From positions 4,000,001-4,064,000 of the forward strand of contig NC_002678.2 of the NCBI RefSeq assembly GCF_000009625.1: a stretch of 64,000 nucleotides of DNA. The letters run 5' to 3'. Position numbers and translations under genes: made by a program. Under the pieces are notes generated by a model. It was not told the origin of the DNA. It was given only the letters and a program-made list of their open reading frames with translations, and made no database searches. The DNA comes from Mesorhizobium japonicum MAFF 303099. GTDB lineage: Bacteria > Pseudomonadota > Alphaproteobacteria > Rhizobiales > Rhizobiaceae. Below are positions 54,177-63,112 of this stretch, piece by piece; position 1 is the stretch's first letter, and every line of letters starts with the position of its first letter.

Positions 54177-55625
54177 CTACTCTTTCGCTGCCTCGGCCGC
54201 CTTGATGTCCAGCAGCCCATAGCCGAAATCATTGTCGCGCCCCTTCGGGCCGAGATCCTTGGCGGTGGCAGCCAAGGCCTTCTCGATGTCGTCGGCGGTA
54301 CGCCCGGGCGAAGCATGGAGGAGATTGGCGATGGCACCGCTGACGATCGCCGCGGCGAACGAGGTGCCGGTAACGACATCCGAGCCGGCGCCGCTTGGCG
54401 CCACCATCTCGACGCCGGGCGCGGAAATGAAGACATAGGCGCCGCGATTGGCCTGCGGCATCAGAGCGTCCTTGGCGTCGGTGGCGGTCACCGCGATGAC
54501 GCCGTCGAAGGCCGCGGGGTAGCCATAGGGCGCCTTCGGCCCGTTGTTGCCGGCGGCGGCGACCAGTACCATGCCGAGCGCGCGGGCATTGCGGCAGGCG
54601 GCGCCGAGCAGGTCGTTCTTCGGCCCGACGAAGCTCATATTGATGATGCTGACATTCTGTTCCGCCGCCCAGTCGAGCGCCGACAGGATGACGTCCATGG
54701 TCGACTTGCCGCCCTCGAAGGCGCGGGCGTGGTAGATCCTGGCGCCCGGCGCCATGCCTTCCAGCGCGCCGACGCCGGCGATCAGCCCGTCGATCGACGT
54801 GCCATGGTCGCGCTTTTCGACAGGCACGCCGGGCATGGCGTCGAACTGCGCGGCGATGACGCCGGCCAATGCCGGATTGGTGTCGTCTATACCGGTATCG
54901 ATGACGGCGACGCGGATGTTTTCGCCGCTCGCCTGTTTGGCATCGAGCGCGATGCGATCGAAAGCATAGTTGACGATGCCGGCGGCCTGCTGCAGCGAAT
55001 AGATGTGGTTGGGCTCGCGCCGCTGCGTGCGGCCGTCGGCGGCAAGCTGCGCCAGCACGACGCCGACGGGGCGGCCGTCGGGAATGCCGAAGCGCACCAA
55101 TGTCGTGCCGAGCAGGCGTGACTGGCGCTGCGAGCGCACTTCGAGGCCGAAGGAGGCGGCGATCTGCTGCACGGCGCCGGCATCGCCGTCGACCGTCACC
55201 AGCACCTCGTCGGGCACGAAGTCGCCGGCCACGGCGCGCGGCGGCTGAATGGCGATGAGATCGGTTGGCGAGATAATCGGCCCGCCGGCCGGCGGGCCGG
55301 CCTGGTTGTTGCCGGGCGGCGCGGCTGGTTCTGGTCGGGGCGTCGGCACCGGTGCCGGAGGCGCGACCGGATTGGGAAACAGGTCGACGATCAGGGCGGG
55401 AAGAAAGACGGCGCCTGCCTGGGCAGTCCCCGCATTGCCGGCATTGTCGCCGGCGGCGCTGCCGCCCTTGGCGCAGTCGGCGCCGGCAGCATTGGCGCCG
55501 TTTCGGCAGTCGATTTTCGTCTGGTCGCTCTTGGCGGTGTCGGTCTGTGCCGACGCAGGCACGGCGGCGATTGTCATCGCCGCCGCCAGGATTGCCGCAA
55601 ATCGAAGGGCCGCCTCAGCCGCCAT
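54177..55625 (-). CDS. Subtilisin-like serine protease (S8) of the ECF operon
   Basis: This is a 482-residue exported protease. The signal peptide spans about 1-27. A Gly/Ala/Pro-rich linker (about 45-118; NPVAPPAPVPTPRPEPAAPPG) follows, then a short propeptide-like region (about 136-210: VPDEVLVTVDGDAGAVQQIAASFGLEV...RFGIPDG). The S8 catalytic domain has Asp243 (AVIDTGID), His274 (RDHGTSI), oxyanion Asn (AGNNG) and Ser422 (GTSFAAA). The ATG at 55625 overlaps the anti-sigma stop by 11 bases. It is the third gene of the sigma / anti-sigma / protease operon and probably acts in the periplasm. Confidence 0.9.
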   Translation of the reverse strand: MAAEAALRFAAILAAAMTIAAVPASAQTDTAKSDQTKIDCRNGANAAGADCAKGGSAAGDNAGNAGTAQAGAVFLPALIVDLFPNPVAPPAPVPTPRPEPAAPPGNNQAGPPAGGPIISPTDLIAIQPPRAVAGDFVPDEVLVTVDGDAGAVQQIAASFGLEVRSQRQSRLLGTTLVRFGIPDGRPVGVVLAQLAADGRTQRREPNHIYSLQQAAGIVNYAFDRIALDAKQASGENIRVAVIDTGIDDTNPALAGVIAAQFDAMPGVPVEKRDHGTSIDGLIAGVGALEGMAPGARIYHARAFEGGKSTMDVILSALDWAAEQNVSIINMSFVGPKNDLLGAACRNARALGMVLVAAAGNNGPKAPYGYPAAFDGVIAVTATDAKDALMPQANRGAYVFISAPGVEMVAPSGAGSDVVTGTSFAAAIVSGAIANLLHASPGRTADDIEKALAATAKDLGPKGRDNDFGYGLLDIKAAEAAKE

Positions 55626-56283
55626 CAACCGGTTTCCTTCCCTCGATCACAGTGTCCGCGAACGGCTGGGCGGCAATAAGGCTGAGCTGCTTGGCATAGT
55701 CGGTCGCGTTGGCGGCGGGGATGCCGATCTGGAACACGCCGTCGGCGGTCGGTCCACCGATGACCTTCAAACCGTTGCTGCCGAGGAATGCCGAAATGTC
55801 GGACATCTTCGCATCCGGCTTGAACTTGACCAGGGCGAACGGCATTTTGGCCAAATCGTCTTGCGCGCCGGCAATTTCGAAATCCTTGCCCTTGCCGCCG
55901 GGCTGCACCAGGGACTGCACCGCGATCAGCGCCAGCAGGACCGCCGCCGCCGCCCAGGCGACGCCGACGGGCACCGCCATGAAGCGGCCCCAGGCCTGCG
56001 CCAGCCAGGACGAGCCGGCGGGCTTGCGTGCGGGTCCGGCCTCGGCGTCGAGCGCTTTGGCGAAGCGGCTGAGCGCATCGGCGGGCGGGCGGATGGCCTC
56101 ATTGGCGGCCGATGTGCCGGAGAACTCGGCTTCAGCCTCGCCAAGGGCAGCCATCGCCGCCGGATCGGTCGCCAGCCATTCCTCGACGGCTTCGAGGTCG
56201 GAGCCTTCCAGCGAGCCGTTCAGGTAGAACGGCAGCAGCGTTTCCATTTCGTCGCGGCGCGACATTTTTTCAGCGGCGCTCAT
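55615..56283 (-). CDS. Transmembrane anti-sigma factor with protease-propeptide-like outer domain
   Basis: This is a 222-residue protein. The N-terminal cytoplasmic part (about 1-60: LLPFYLNGSLEGSDLEAVEEWLATDP) resembles an anti-sigma domain but lacks the zinc HxxxCxxC motif. One membrane helix (about 104-124) follows. The outer domain (about 145-222) reads ALVKFKPDAKMSDISAFLGSNGLKVIGG...VFQIGIP...QLSLIAAQ, which lines up with the propeptide region of the co-encoded protease. It overlaps the sigma gene stop by 4 bases. The function as its anti-sigma partner is inferred from order and topology. Confidence 0.8.
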   Translation of the reverse strand: MSAAEKMSRRDEMETLLPFYLNGSLEGSDLEAVEEWLATDPAAMAALGEAEAEFSGTSAANEAIRPPADALSRFAKALDAEAGPARKPAGSSWLAQAWGRFMAVPVGVAWAAAAVLLALIAVQSLVQPGGKGKDFEIAGAQDDLAKMPFALVKFKPDAKMSDISAFLGSNGLKVIGGPTADGVFQIGIPAANATDYAKQLSLIAAQPFADTVIEGRKPVDGG

Positions 56284-56846
56284 GGCCACCCCCTGTCGTA
56301 ACCGGCGGCCTTGAGGGACTCGCCGAGTTTCTTGCGGGCGTAGAACATCCGGGTCTTGACCGTCGCGACCGGTATGGCGAGAACCTCGCCGATCTCGGTC
56401 ACCGACTGTCCGTGATAGTAGGCAAGGTCGATCACCGTGCGGTGTTCTTCCGGCAAGGCGTCGATGAAGCGGCGCAAGGCGGCGGCCTTGTCCTCTTTCA
56501 TGGTGACGACCTCCGGCGTATCGGCGCCGTCGGGCACCGCGGCGGCCGCCTCGTCGTCGATCCAGTCTTCCTTCTTCTTGCGCAGCAGCGACAGCGCCTT
56601 GAACCGGGCGATGCCGAGCAGCCATGTCGAGACTTCGGAGCGCCCCTCGAAGCCCGGCGCCTGGCGCCACAGTTCGAGGAACACTTCGTTCGCGATATCG
56701 TCAGCCATCATTTCCGATCCCGTCTGGCGCGCCACGAAGCGGTAGACCCGCGCGTGGTGACGCATGAACAGGAGCCGCACGGCGGCACGGTCGCCCTTCG
56801 CGACCCGGTCGACAAGCGCGCGATCTGTCTCCGTCGATGCCGTCAT
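56280..56846 (-). CDS. ECF-family RNA polymerase sigma factor
   Basis: This is a 188-residue sigma-70-family ECF factor. Region 2 is at about 20-85 (RLLFMRHHARVYRFVARQTGSEMMADDIANEVFLELWRQAPGFEGRSEVSTWLLGIARFKALSLLR) and region 4 at about 125-180 (LPEEHRTVIDLAYYHGQSVTEIGEVLAIPVATVKTRMFYARKKLGESL). I chose the ATG at 56846; another at 56906 adds 20 residues but has GGAGG directly against it. It overlaps the anti-sigma gene, the usual coupling for a sigma/anti-sigma pair. The signal is unknown. Confidence 0.9.
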   Translation of the reverse strand: MTASTETDRALVDRVAKGDRAAVRLLFMRHHARVYRFVARQTGSEMMADDIANEVFLELWRQAPGFEGRSEVSTWLLGIARFKALSLLRKKKEDWIDDEAAAAVPDGADTPEVVTMKEDKAAALRRFIDALPEEHRTVIDLAYYHGQSVTEIGEVLAIPVATVKTRMFYARKKLGESLKAAGYDRGWP

Positions 56847-56962
56847 GGCCGGTCGAGCCGCCTGGCTCCTGTCTGCTCTGTCGCCGGTCGGTCCAAAAAG
56901 GTTCATCCTCCGCCAAGGAATTTGCGAGGCTAAACGAAGAGTGGGGCAGTTGCCAGTGTGGT

Positions 56963-56995
56963 CCTTTCCTTCCCCCACAAGGGGGGAAGGAAAGG
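56963..56995. repeat. Palindromic repeat (CCTTTCCTTCCCCC type)
   Basis: CCTTTCCTTCCCCC (56963-56976) faces GGGGGAAGGAAAGG (56982-56995) across a short CACAAG loop. It belongs with the repeats at 851-889 and 2884-2906 (CCCTCCCC arms with a similar loop). It lies between the phosphodiesterase stop and the sigma gene. Confidence 0.75.
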
Positions 56996-57009
56996 GCTCT
57001 GCGGCTCGC

Positions 57010-57849
57010 TCAACTCAAGAACGGCTTCGCCTTCATCGTCGCCGGCACCGGCACGCCGAGCCGGCTCAGCACCGTCGGCGCCAGCTGCAGCTGGTCGAGC
57101 AGCGTATCGGTTTCAGGCCCTTGGCCTTGTCCGAAATAATACAGCGCGAAATCCTGCATCTCGTCATCATGGCCGCCATGGTGGCCGCGGTCGGTCTGGC
57201 CATGGTCGGCGGTGACCATCACCTCGTAGCCGGCTGCGATCCAGCCCGGCAGGAAGGCCGCCAGCATGCCGTCCATCGCATAGACCGCATGGTCCATCTC
57301 GTGGCAGTCATTGCCGAAGCGGTGGCCCATCGAGTCCAGTGTGCAGGTGTGCAGGATGCCGTAGTCGATGCCGTGGCGTTTGGTCAGCATGGTCAGCGTC
57401 GCGAACAAATCGACATCGCTCGGCGTCATCTGGTTGCGCGCGTTGTAGCCGGTCATGGTGTGGAAGCGGCCATGCGTGATCGGCCCGCCCGGCTCGTCAT
57501 ATTCCATGTCCTCGACCAGGTCGAACGGGTAGGAGCGGAAGAATTCCGACCAGTAGGAATGGGTGACCGCCCCGGTCTTGCCGCCGGCCTTGCTGACTTC
57601 GGAGAAGATATCGGGCTGCCCGACGCGAAAGCGGTTCTCGTTGGAAAGAATGCCATGCACCTGCGGCGACACGCCGGTGTGGATCGAGGCATAGCAGCAG
57701 GCCGATGTCGACGGCAGCACCGAGCGCATCTTCCAGACCCGCGCCTCGCCCGATTGCACCCAGCCTTCGAGATTGCCCATCAGCCGGCGCCAGTTGCGAT
57801 AGGGAACGCCGTCGAGGATGATCAGCAGAAGCTTGGATTTGAGCGCCAT
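57010..57849 (-). CDS. Alkaline-phosphatase-superfamily phosphodiesterase / nucleotide pyrophosphatase
   Basis: This is a 279-residue metal-dependent hydrolase of the type I phosphodiesterase group. Metal Asp is in LLLIILDGVPYRNW, the Thr/Ser nucleophile region is LPSTSACCYASIHTGVSP, and further metal ligands are in HTCTLDSMGHRFG and VMVTADHGQTDRGHHGGHD. It lacks a signal peptide, so it appears cytoplasmic. The ATG at 57849 follows GGAGCAGCC. It lies about 100 bp downstream of a peptide-transporter binding protein gene on the same strand and may belong to that unit. The substrate is unknown. Confidence 0.85.
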   Translation of the reverse strand: MALKSKLLLIILDGVPYRNWRRLMGNLEGWVQSGEARVWKMRSVLPSTSACCYASIHTGVSPQVHGILSNENRFRVGQPDIFSEVSKAGGKTGAVTHSYWSEFFRSYPFDLVEDMEYDEPGGPITHGRFHTMTGYNARNQMTPSDVDLFATLTMLTKRHGIDYGILHTCTLDSMGHRFGNDCHEMDHAVYAMDGMLAAFLPGWIAAGYEVMVTADHGQTDRGHHGGHDDEMQDFALYYFGQGQGPETDTLLDQLQLAPTVLSRLGVPVPATMKAKPFLS

Positions 57850-57945
57850 GGCTGCTCCATCGGGTTTGACAGTTGAAACAGGAACGCCGTGTGCCGTTTC
57901 GGGCACACAGCGTTTTTACACGTGAATCAGACAGGCAGGATCCGG

Positions 57946-59535
57946 CTAAGCGTTGAGCCAGCACTCACCAAGCGCGTAGCCATCCATCATCTCGCCGATC
58001 GGGCTCTTGGCAAAGCCGCCGATCTTGTTGGTGGCGGCCGCGTCGATGAACTGGTTGAAGAACGGCACGATCAGGCCGCCCTCGTCGCGCATCAGCACCG
58101 CCATGTCGTGGTAGATCGCCTTGCGCTTGGCCTGGTCGAGCTCGCCGCGCGCCGCAAGCAGCATCTTGTCGAATTCCGGCCGCTTGAAGCGGGTGTCGTT
58201 CCAGTCGGCGGTCGAGACATAGCCGGTGGAATACATCTGGTCCTGCGTGGCGCGGCCGCCCCAGTAGGAGAGCGAGAAGGGCTGCTTGTTCCAGACTTCC
58301 GACCAGTAGCCGTCGCCAGGCTCGCGCTTGATCTCGATCTTGATGCCGGCCTTGGCGCAGGACTGCTGATAGAGTTGGGCGGCATCGACGGCGCCGGGGA
58401 AGGCGACGTCGGAAGTGCGCAGCAGGATCGGGCCGCTGTGGCCCGACTTCTTGTAGAGAGCGGCCGCCTTCTCCGGGTCGAACTTGCGTTGTTCGATGTC
58501 GGTCGAAAACAGCGGGTAGGCTTCGTTGATCGGGAAGTCGTTGCCGACCGAGCCATAGCCGCGCAGGATCTTCGTCAGCATCTCCTCGCGGTCCATGGCG
58601 AGTTTCAGCGCCATGCGCAGGTCGTTGTTGTCGAAGGGCGCGGTGTCGCAGAACATGTTGAACGGGTAGTAGCCCTTGCCCGACACGTTCTCGATGCTGA
58701 CGCCGGGAATGCGCTTGACCAGGTCGACGACCTTGGGCTCGACGCGGTTGATCATGTGCACCTGGCCGCCCTGCAGCGCGGCAAGCCGCGCGGTGGCGTC
58801 ATTGATGACGACGATCTCGATCTGGTCGGCGTGGCCTAGTCTGTCGCCTTGCCAGTAGTTGGCGAAGCGCTCGCCGCCATGGCGCACGCCGGGCTGGTTG
58901 ACAGTGACCTTGTAGGGACCGGCGCTGATGCCGGCATTCGGGTTGTCCTTGCCACCATTAGGCTGGATGACGAGATGGTAGTCGGCCATCAGATAGGGGA
59001 AATCGGCGTCGGCATCGCCGAGCGTGACGACGACTTCCTTGCCGCTTGCCTTGACGCCCTTGATGTTCTTGAGGATGCCGAGCGCCCCGGATTTGGACTT
59101 CTCGTCGGCGTGGCGCTCGATGGTAGCGGCGATGTCTTCCGCTGTGACGGTCTTGCCATTGTGGAACTCGATGCCGTCGCGCACCTTGATCGTCCAGGTC
59201 TTGGCATCCTTTGATGCGCCGATCTCCTGCGCGATCATATTGGTCAGGCTGTTGTCGGGCATCAGCCGGACCAGATATTCGCCCCACTGCTTGCCGAAGC
59301 TGTAGGTGACCTGGCTGAGGTTCAGCGCGGGGTCGAGGCTGTTGGTCGACTCGCCGCCCTGCAGGCCGGCCTTGAGGATGCCGCCCTTGACCGGCGTCTG
59401 TGCGAAGGCTTTCCCGGCCAGTGTCGTTGCCAGCGCCGCGGACACACCCAATGCCGCCGTGCGGCCAAGGAAGTCGCGACGCGATATCCGGCCCTGGCCG
59501 GCGAGATCAGCGAGATGGTCGAGTTCCGTCTTCAT
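57946..59535 (-). CDS. Peptide/nickel-type ABC transporter binding protein (Tat-exported), copy 1
   Basis: This is a 529-residue family-5 solute-binding protein (DppA/OppA type). A twin-arginine signal SRRDFLGRTAALGVSAALATTLAGKAFA starts at residue 18, so it should be exported folded by Tat. The body has the usual WTIKVRDGIEFHNGKTVTAEDIAATIERH and MALKLAMDREEMLTKILRGYG. It is closely similar to the binding protein at the right edge of the window. It is the last gene of the transporter group, 111 bp after the ATPase gene. Confidence 0.92.
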   Translation of the reverse strand: MKTELDHLADLAGQGRISRRDFLGRTAALGVSAALATTLAGKAFAQTPVKGGILKAGLQGGESTNSLDPALNLSQVTYSFGKQWGEYLVRLMPDNSLTNMIAQEIGASKDAKTWTIKVRDGIEFHNGKTVTAEDIAATIERHADEKSKSGALGILKNIKGVKASGKEVVVTLGDADADFPYLMADYHLVIQPNGGKDNPNAGISAGPYKVTVNQPGVRHGGERFANYWQGDRLGHADQIEIVVINDATARLAALQGGQVHMINRVEPKVVDLVKRIPGVSIENVSGKGYYPFNMFCDTAPFDNNDLRMALKLAMDREEMLTKILRGYGSVGNDFPINEAYPLFSTDIEQRKFDPEKAAALYKKSGHSGPILLRTSDVAFPGAVDAAQLYQQSCAKAGIKIEIKREPGDGYWSEVWNKQPFSLSYWGGRATQDQMYSTGYVSTADWNDTRFKRPEFDKMLLAARGELDQAKRKAIYHDMAVLMRDEGGLIVPFFNQFIDAAATNKIGGFAKSPIGEMMDGYALGECWLNA

Positions 59536-59646
59536 GTCCTACCCCTTGTTGAAAACAACGTCACGGGCAGCGCCCGTCCGCAAGGACGTGTGGCGCTTTC
59601 GTGTTGCATCTGGATGACGAGACAGCTGCCCCCGACCAGCAGGTCG

Positions 59647-61302
59647 TTAGTTCCCCGCGCTGGCCATGCGCCGCCCCTTGATCGCCTTTTCCAGCCAGCC
59701 GATCTCCATCTCAGGGACCGACGACAGGAGAAGGTCGGTATAGGCGTCGAAGGGCGGCGTCAGCACCTTGCTCTTCGAGCCGTAGCGGACCACTTCGCCG
59801 CGATACATCACCGCGATCGAATCGGCGATCGACTTCACCGTCGCCAGATCGTGGGTGATGAAGAGATAGGCGACCTTCTCGTGCTGCTGCAGGTTGAGCA
59901 GCAGCTTGAGGATGCCATTGGCCACCAGCGGATCGAGCGCCGAGGTCACCTCGTCGCAGATGATCAGCTTGGGCTTGGCGGCGAGCGATCGGGCGATGCA
60001 GACACGCTGCTTCTGGCCGCCGGAAAGCTCGGCCGGATAGCGGTCGACAAAGCCCTTGCCCATCTCGATCTCGTCGAGCAGTTCGGCGACGCGCTTGTCG
60101 CGTTCCCTGCCGCGCATGCCGAAGTAGAATTCGAGCGGCCGGCCGATGATCGTGCCGACGGTCTGGCGCGGGTTCATCGCCACGTCGGCCATCTGGTAGA
60201 TCATCTGCAGCTGGCGCAGATCTTCCTTCGGCCGGTCGGCAAGCCGGTTGGCGAGCGGGCGCCCGTCGAAGGTGACCGTGCCTTGCTCGGGCGGCAAAAG
60301 GCCGGTGATGGCGCGCGCCAGCGTCGACTTGCCGGAGCCGGATTCGCCGACCACGGCCAGCGTCTGGCCAGGGTAGATGTCGACCGAGACGTTCTTCAGC
60401 ACCTTGACGTGGCCGCCGCCATAGGCGGCGGTGACGTTCTTCACCGACAGGAACGGCGTGGCGCCGGGGTTCTGCTCCTGGTGCTCGATCTCATGCACCG
60501 AGACAAGCGCGTTGGTGTATTCCTGGCGCGGCTCCTTGATGATCTGGCGGGTGCCGCCCCATTCGACCAGCCTGCCATGGCGCAGCACCATGATCTCGTC
60601 GGAGACCTGGGCGACGACGGCAAGGTCGTGGGTGATGTAGAGCGCCGCCACATGGGTGTCGCGGATGGCGTCCTTGATCGCCGCCAGCACGTCGATCTGC
60701 GTCGTCACGTCGAGCGCCGTCGTCGGCTCGTCGAAGACGATCAGGTCGGGTTCCGAGCACAGCGCCATCGCCGTCATCACGCGCTGCAACTGGCCGCCCG
60801 AGACCTGGTGCGGAAAGCGTTCGCCGATGGTTTCGGGGTTTGGCAGGCTGAGCTTCTTGAACAGCGCGACGGCGCGCTTTTCGGCTTCGGCGCGCGTCGC
60901 GGTGCCATGCAGCAGCGTGGCTTCCACCACCTGGTCCATCAGCCGGTGCGCCGGGTTGAAGGCAGCCGCCGCCGACTGCGCGACATAGCAGACCTCGCGG
61001 CCGCGCAGTTTGCGGAAACCTTCCTTGCCGCCCTTCAGGATGTCGCGGCCGTTGAGGATCACCTCGCCGCCGGTGATGCGCACCCCGCCGCGGCCATAGC
61101 CCATCGACGACAGGCCAATGGTCGACTTGCCGGCGCCGGATTCGCCGATCAGCCCGAGCACCTTGCCTTTTTCCAGCGTCAGCGAGACATCGTGCACCAG
61201 CACGATGTTCTTTGGCGCCTCGCCGGGCGGGTAGACCGTCGCCTCGATGCGCAGATTCCTGATATCGAGCAGCACGCCGGACTTCGCTTTGCTGTCGGCC
61301 AT
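59647..61302 (-). CDS. Fused double ATPase of a dipeptide-type ABC transporter (DppD-DppF in one chain)
   Basis: This is a 551-residue protein with two complete ABC ATPase domains. Domain 1 (about 10-265) has Walker A GESGAGKSTIGL, signature VSGGQLQRVMTAMAL and Walker B DLIVFDEPTTALD. Domain 2 (about 285-540) has GESGSGKSTLARA, LSGGQKQRVCIARSL and KLIICDEVTSALD. Both keep all catalytic motifs. The ATG at 61300-61302 shares one base with the stop of the permease gene (TGATG). It powers the permeases encoded upstream. Confidence 0.93.
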   Translation of the reverse strand: MADSKAKSGVLLDIRNLRIEATVYPPGEAPKNIVLVHDVSLTLEKGKVLGLIGESGAGKSTIGLSSMGYGRGGVRITGGEVILNGRDILKGGKEGFRKLRGREVCYVAQSAAAAFNPAHRLMDQVVEATLLHGTATRAEAEKRAVALFKKLSLPNPETIGERFPHQVSGGQLQRVMTAMALCSEPDLIVFDEPTTALDVTTQIDVLAAIKDAIRDTHVAALYITHDLAVVAQVSDEIMVLRHGRLVEWGGTRQIIKEPRQEYTNALVSVHEIEHQEQNPGATPFLSVKNVTAAYGGGHVKVLKNVSVDIYPGQTLAVVGESGSGKSTLARAITGLLPPEQGTVTFDGRPLANRLADRPKEDLRQLQMIYQMADVAMNPRQTVGTIIGRPLEFYFGMRGRERDKRVAELLDEIEMGKGFVDRYPAELSGGQKQRVCIARSLAAKPKLIICDEVTSALDPLVANGILKLLLNLQQHEKVAYLFITHDLATVKSIADSIAVMYRGEVVRYGSKSKVLTPPFDAYTDLLLSSVPEMEIGWLEKAIKGRRMASAGN

Positions 61303-62126
61303 CACCCGCGTCCTCCCTTCAGGCTTGTCGTGCGGTTGAGGATCCAGTCGGCGACAAGATTGACCGAGATGGCGAGCGCGGCGATCGCGCCCGCCGGAAT
61401 GAGTGCGGCGGCGATGCCGAAGACGATGCCGTCCTTGTTCTCCTTGACCATGCCGCCCCAGTCGGCGTCCGGCGGTTGCACGCCAAGGCCGAGAAAGGAC
61501 AGCGTCGACAGGAAAAGCACCGCATAGATGAAGCGCAGGCCGAGTTCCGAAACCAGCGGCGACAGCGCATTGGGCAGGATCTCGCGGAAGATGATCCAGG
61601 CGCTGCCCTCGCCGCGCAGTTTTGCCGCCTCGACATAATCCATGACGTTGATGTCGACGGCGACGGCACGCGACAGGCGATAGACGCGGGTCGAGTCGAG
61701 AACGCCCATGACCAGGATCAGCGTCACCAGGTTTGTCGGCAGCACGGAGAGCACGACCAAGGCCATGATCAGGGTCGGGATCGACATTAGCAGGTCGACG
61801 AGGCGCGACAGGATCGTGTCGAACCAGCCGCCGAACACCGCCGCCGAGAAACCGAGTATGGCGCCGAGCGAGAAGGACAGCGCGGTGGCCAGCACGGCGA
61901 TGAACAAGGTGATGCGGGCGCCGTAGATCATGCGCGACAAGAGATCGCGGCCGAGATTGTCGGTGCCCAGCCAATGCGCGGCCGACATTGGTTCCCAGAC
62001 GTCGCCGACGATCTCGGCATTGTCGTGCGGTGAAATCCATGGTGCGAAGATCGCCGCCAACACGAACAGGGCGGTCAGCACCAGGCCGATCAGGGCCGGG
62101 ATCGGGATGCGTCTTATATCGAGCAT
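61302..62126 (-). CDS. ABC transporter permease, DppC type
   Basis: This is a 274-residue permease. TM1 is at about 10-30 (LIGLVLTALFVLAAIFAPWISP), followed by the GTDNLGRDLLSRMIYGARITLFIAVLA motif typical of DppC/OppC and the EAA loop DYVEAAKLRGEGSAWIIFREILPNALSPLVSELG. I chose the ATG at 62126 (MLDIRRIP); the upstream in-frame extension is unlike the family. It pairs with the DppB-type permease 10 bp upstream. Confidence 0.93.
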   Translation of the reverse strand: MLDIRRIPIPALIGLVLTALFVLAAIFAPWISPHDNAEIVGDVWEPMSAAHWLGTDNLGRDLLSRMIYGARITLFIAVLATALSFSLGAILGFSAAVFGGWFDTILSRLVDLLMSIPTLIMALVVLSVLPTNLVTLILVMGVLDSTRVYRLSRAVAVDINVMDYVEAAKLRGEGSAWIIFREILPNALSPLVSELGLRFIYAVLFLSTLSFLGLGVQPPDADWGGMVKENKDGIVFGIAAALIPAGAIAALAISVNLVADWILNRTTSLKGGRG

Positions 62127-62136
62127 GCCCGCCCCC

Positions 62137-63096
62137 TCACTTTGGGTGTCTGAGACGCGGATTGGCGACGATCGCCGCAATGTCCGCGATGATGTTGAGG
62201 CTGATATAGACGGCGGCGAAGATCAGGCCGACCGCCTGCACCACGGGCACGTCGCGCTTGGTGACGTGGTCGACGAGATACTGTCCCATCCCGGGATACA
62301 CGAAGATCACCTCGACCACGACGACGCCGACGATGAGATAGGCGAGGTTGAGCATGACGACGTTGATGATCGGCGCGATGGCGTTCGGGAAGGCATGCTT
62401 GCGGATGACGGCGAAGGCCGAGAGCCCCTTGAGCTCCGCCGTCTCGACATAGGCCGACTGCATGACGTTGAGGATCGCCGCACGGGTCATGCGCATCATG
62501 TGGGCCAGCACCACCAGCGTCAGTGCCGTCGCCGGCAGCGCGATGGCCTGCATCCGCTCGCCGAAAGGCATACCGTCATAGACGGTCGAGATGGCGGGGA
62601 AGATCTGCCATTTCACCGCGAAGAAATAGACCAGGAGATAGCCGATGAAGAATTCCGGAAAGGAGGTCGAGGCGAGCGCCAGCCCGGAGATCAGCTTGTC
62701 GACCCAGCCATTGCGGTAGCGCACGGCGATCAGGCCGAGGATGATCGCCAGCGGTACGGCCACGACCGCCGCCCAGAATGCGAGGAACAGCGTGTTCCAC
62801 AGCCGGCCCTTGATCGATGTCGCGATATCCTGGCCGCTCGACATAGCGGTGCCGAGGTCGCCGGTCAGCACGCCGCCGAGCCAGTGGAAATACCTGATAT
62901 AGGCCGGATCGTTCAGCCCGAGCTGCTCGCGCAAATTGGCGAGCGACTCCGGCGTCGCCGATTGTCCGAGGATGGCTTGTGCGACATCGCCGGGCAGGAT
63001 TTGCGTGCCGGCGAAGATCAGGACCGAAATGGCCAGCAAAAGGAGGATGCCCAGCGCGATGCGCTGGGCAATTAGCTTCAGGATGGGTGAGGACAT
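62137..63096 (-). CDS. ABC transporter permease, DppB type
   Basis: This is a 319-residue permease of the DppB/OppB family. The N-terminus is IAQRIALGILLLLAISVLIFAGTQILPGD, followed by LGLNDPAYIRYFHWLGGVLTGDLGTAMSSG and the EAA loop AYVETAELKGLSAFAVIRKHAFPNAIAPIINVVMLNLAYLIVGVVVVEVIF. About six membrane segments are present. It is the upstream permease of the pair and lies 16 bp after the second binding-protein gene. Confidence 0.93.
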   Translation of the reverse strand: MSSPILKLIAQRIALGILLLLAISVLIFAGTQILPGDVAQAILGQSATPESLANLREQLGLNDPAYIRYFHWLGGVLTGDLGTAMSSGQDIATSIKGRLWNTLFLAFWAAVVAVPLAIILGLIAVRYRNGWVDKLISGLALASTSFPEFFIGYLLVYFFAVKWQIFPAISTVYDGMPFGERMQAIALPATALTLVVLAHMMRMTRAAILNVMQSAYVETAELKGLSAFAVIRKHAFPNAIAPIINVVMLNLAYLIVGVVVVEVIFVYPGMGQYLVDHVTKRDVPVVQAVGLIFAAVYISLNIIADIAAIVANPRLRHPK

Positions 63097-63112
63097 CTCC
63101 GCAAAGCCGGAC

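Noticed and set aside
59515..61527. Plus-strand open frame of 670 codons opposite the double ATPase gene
   Set aside because: Antisense to a gene with every ABC motif intact; composition (Arg, His, Asp, Val runs) is that of a mirror frame.
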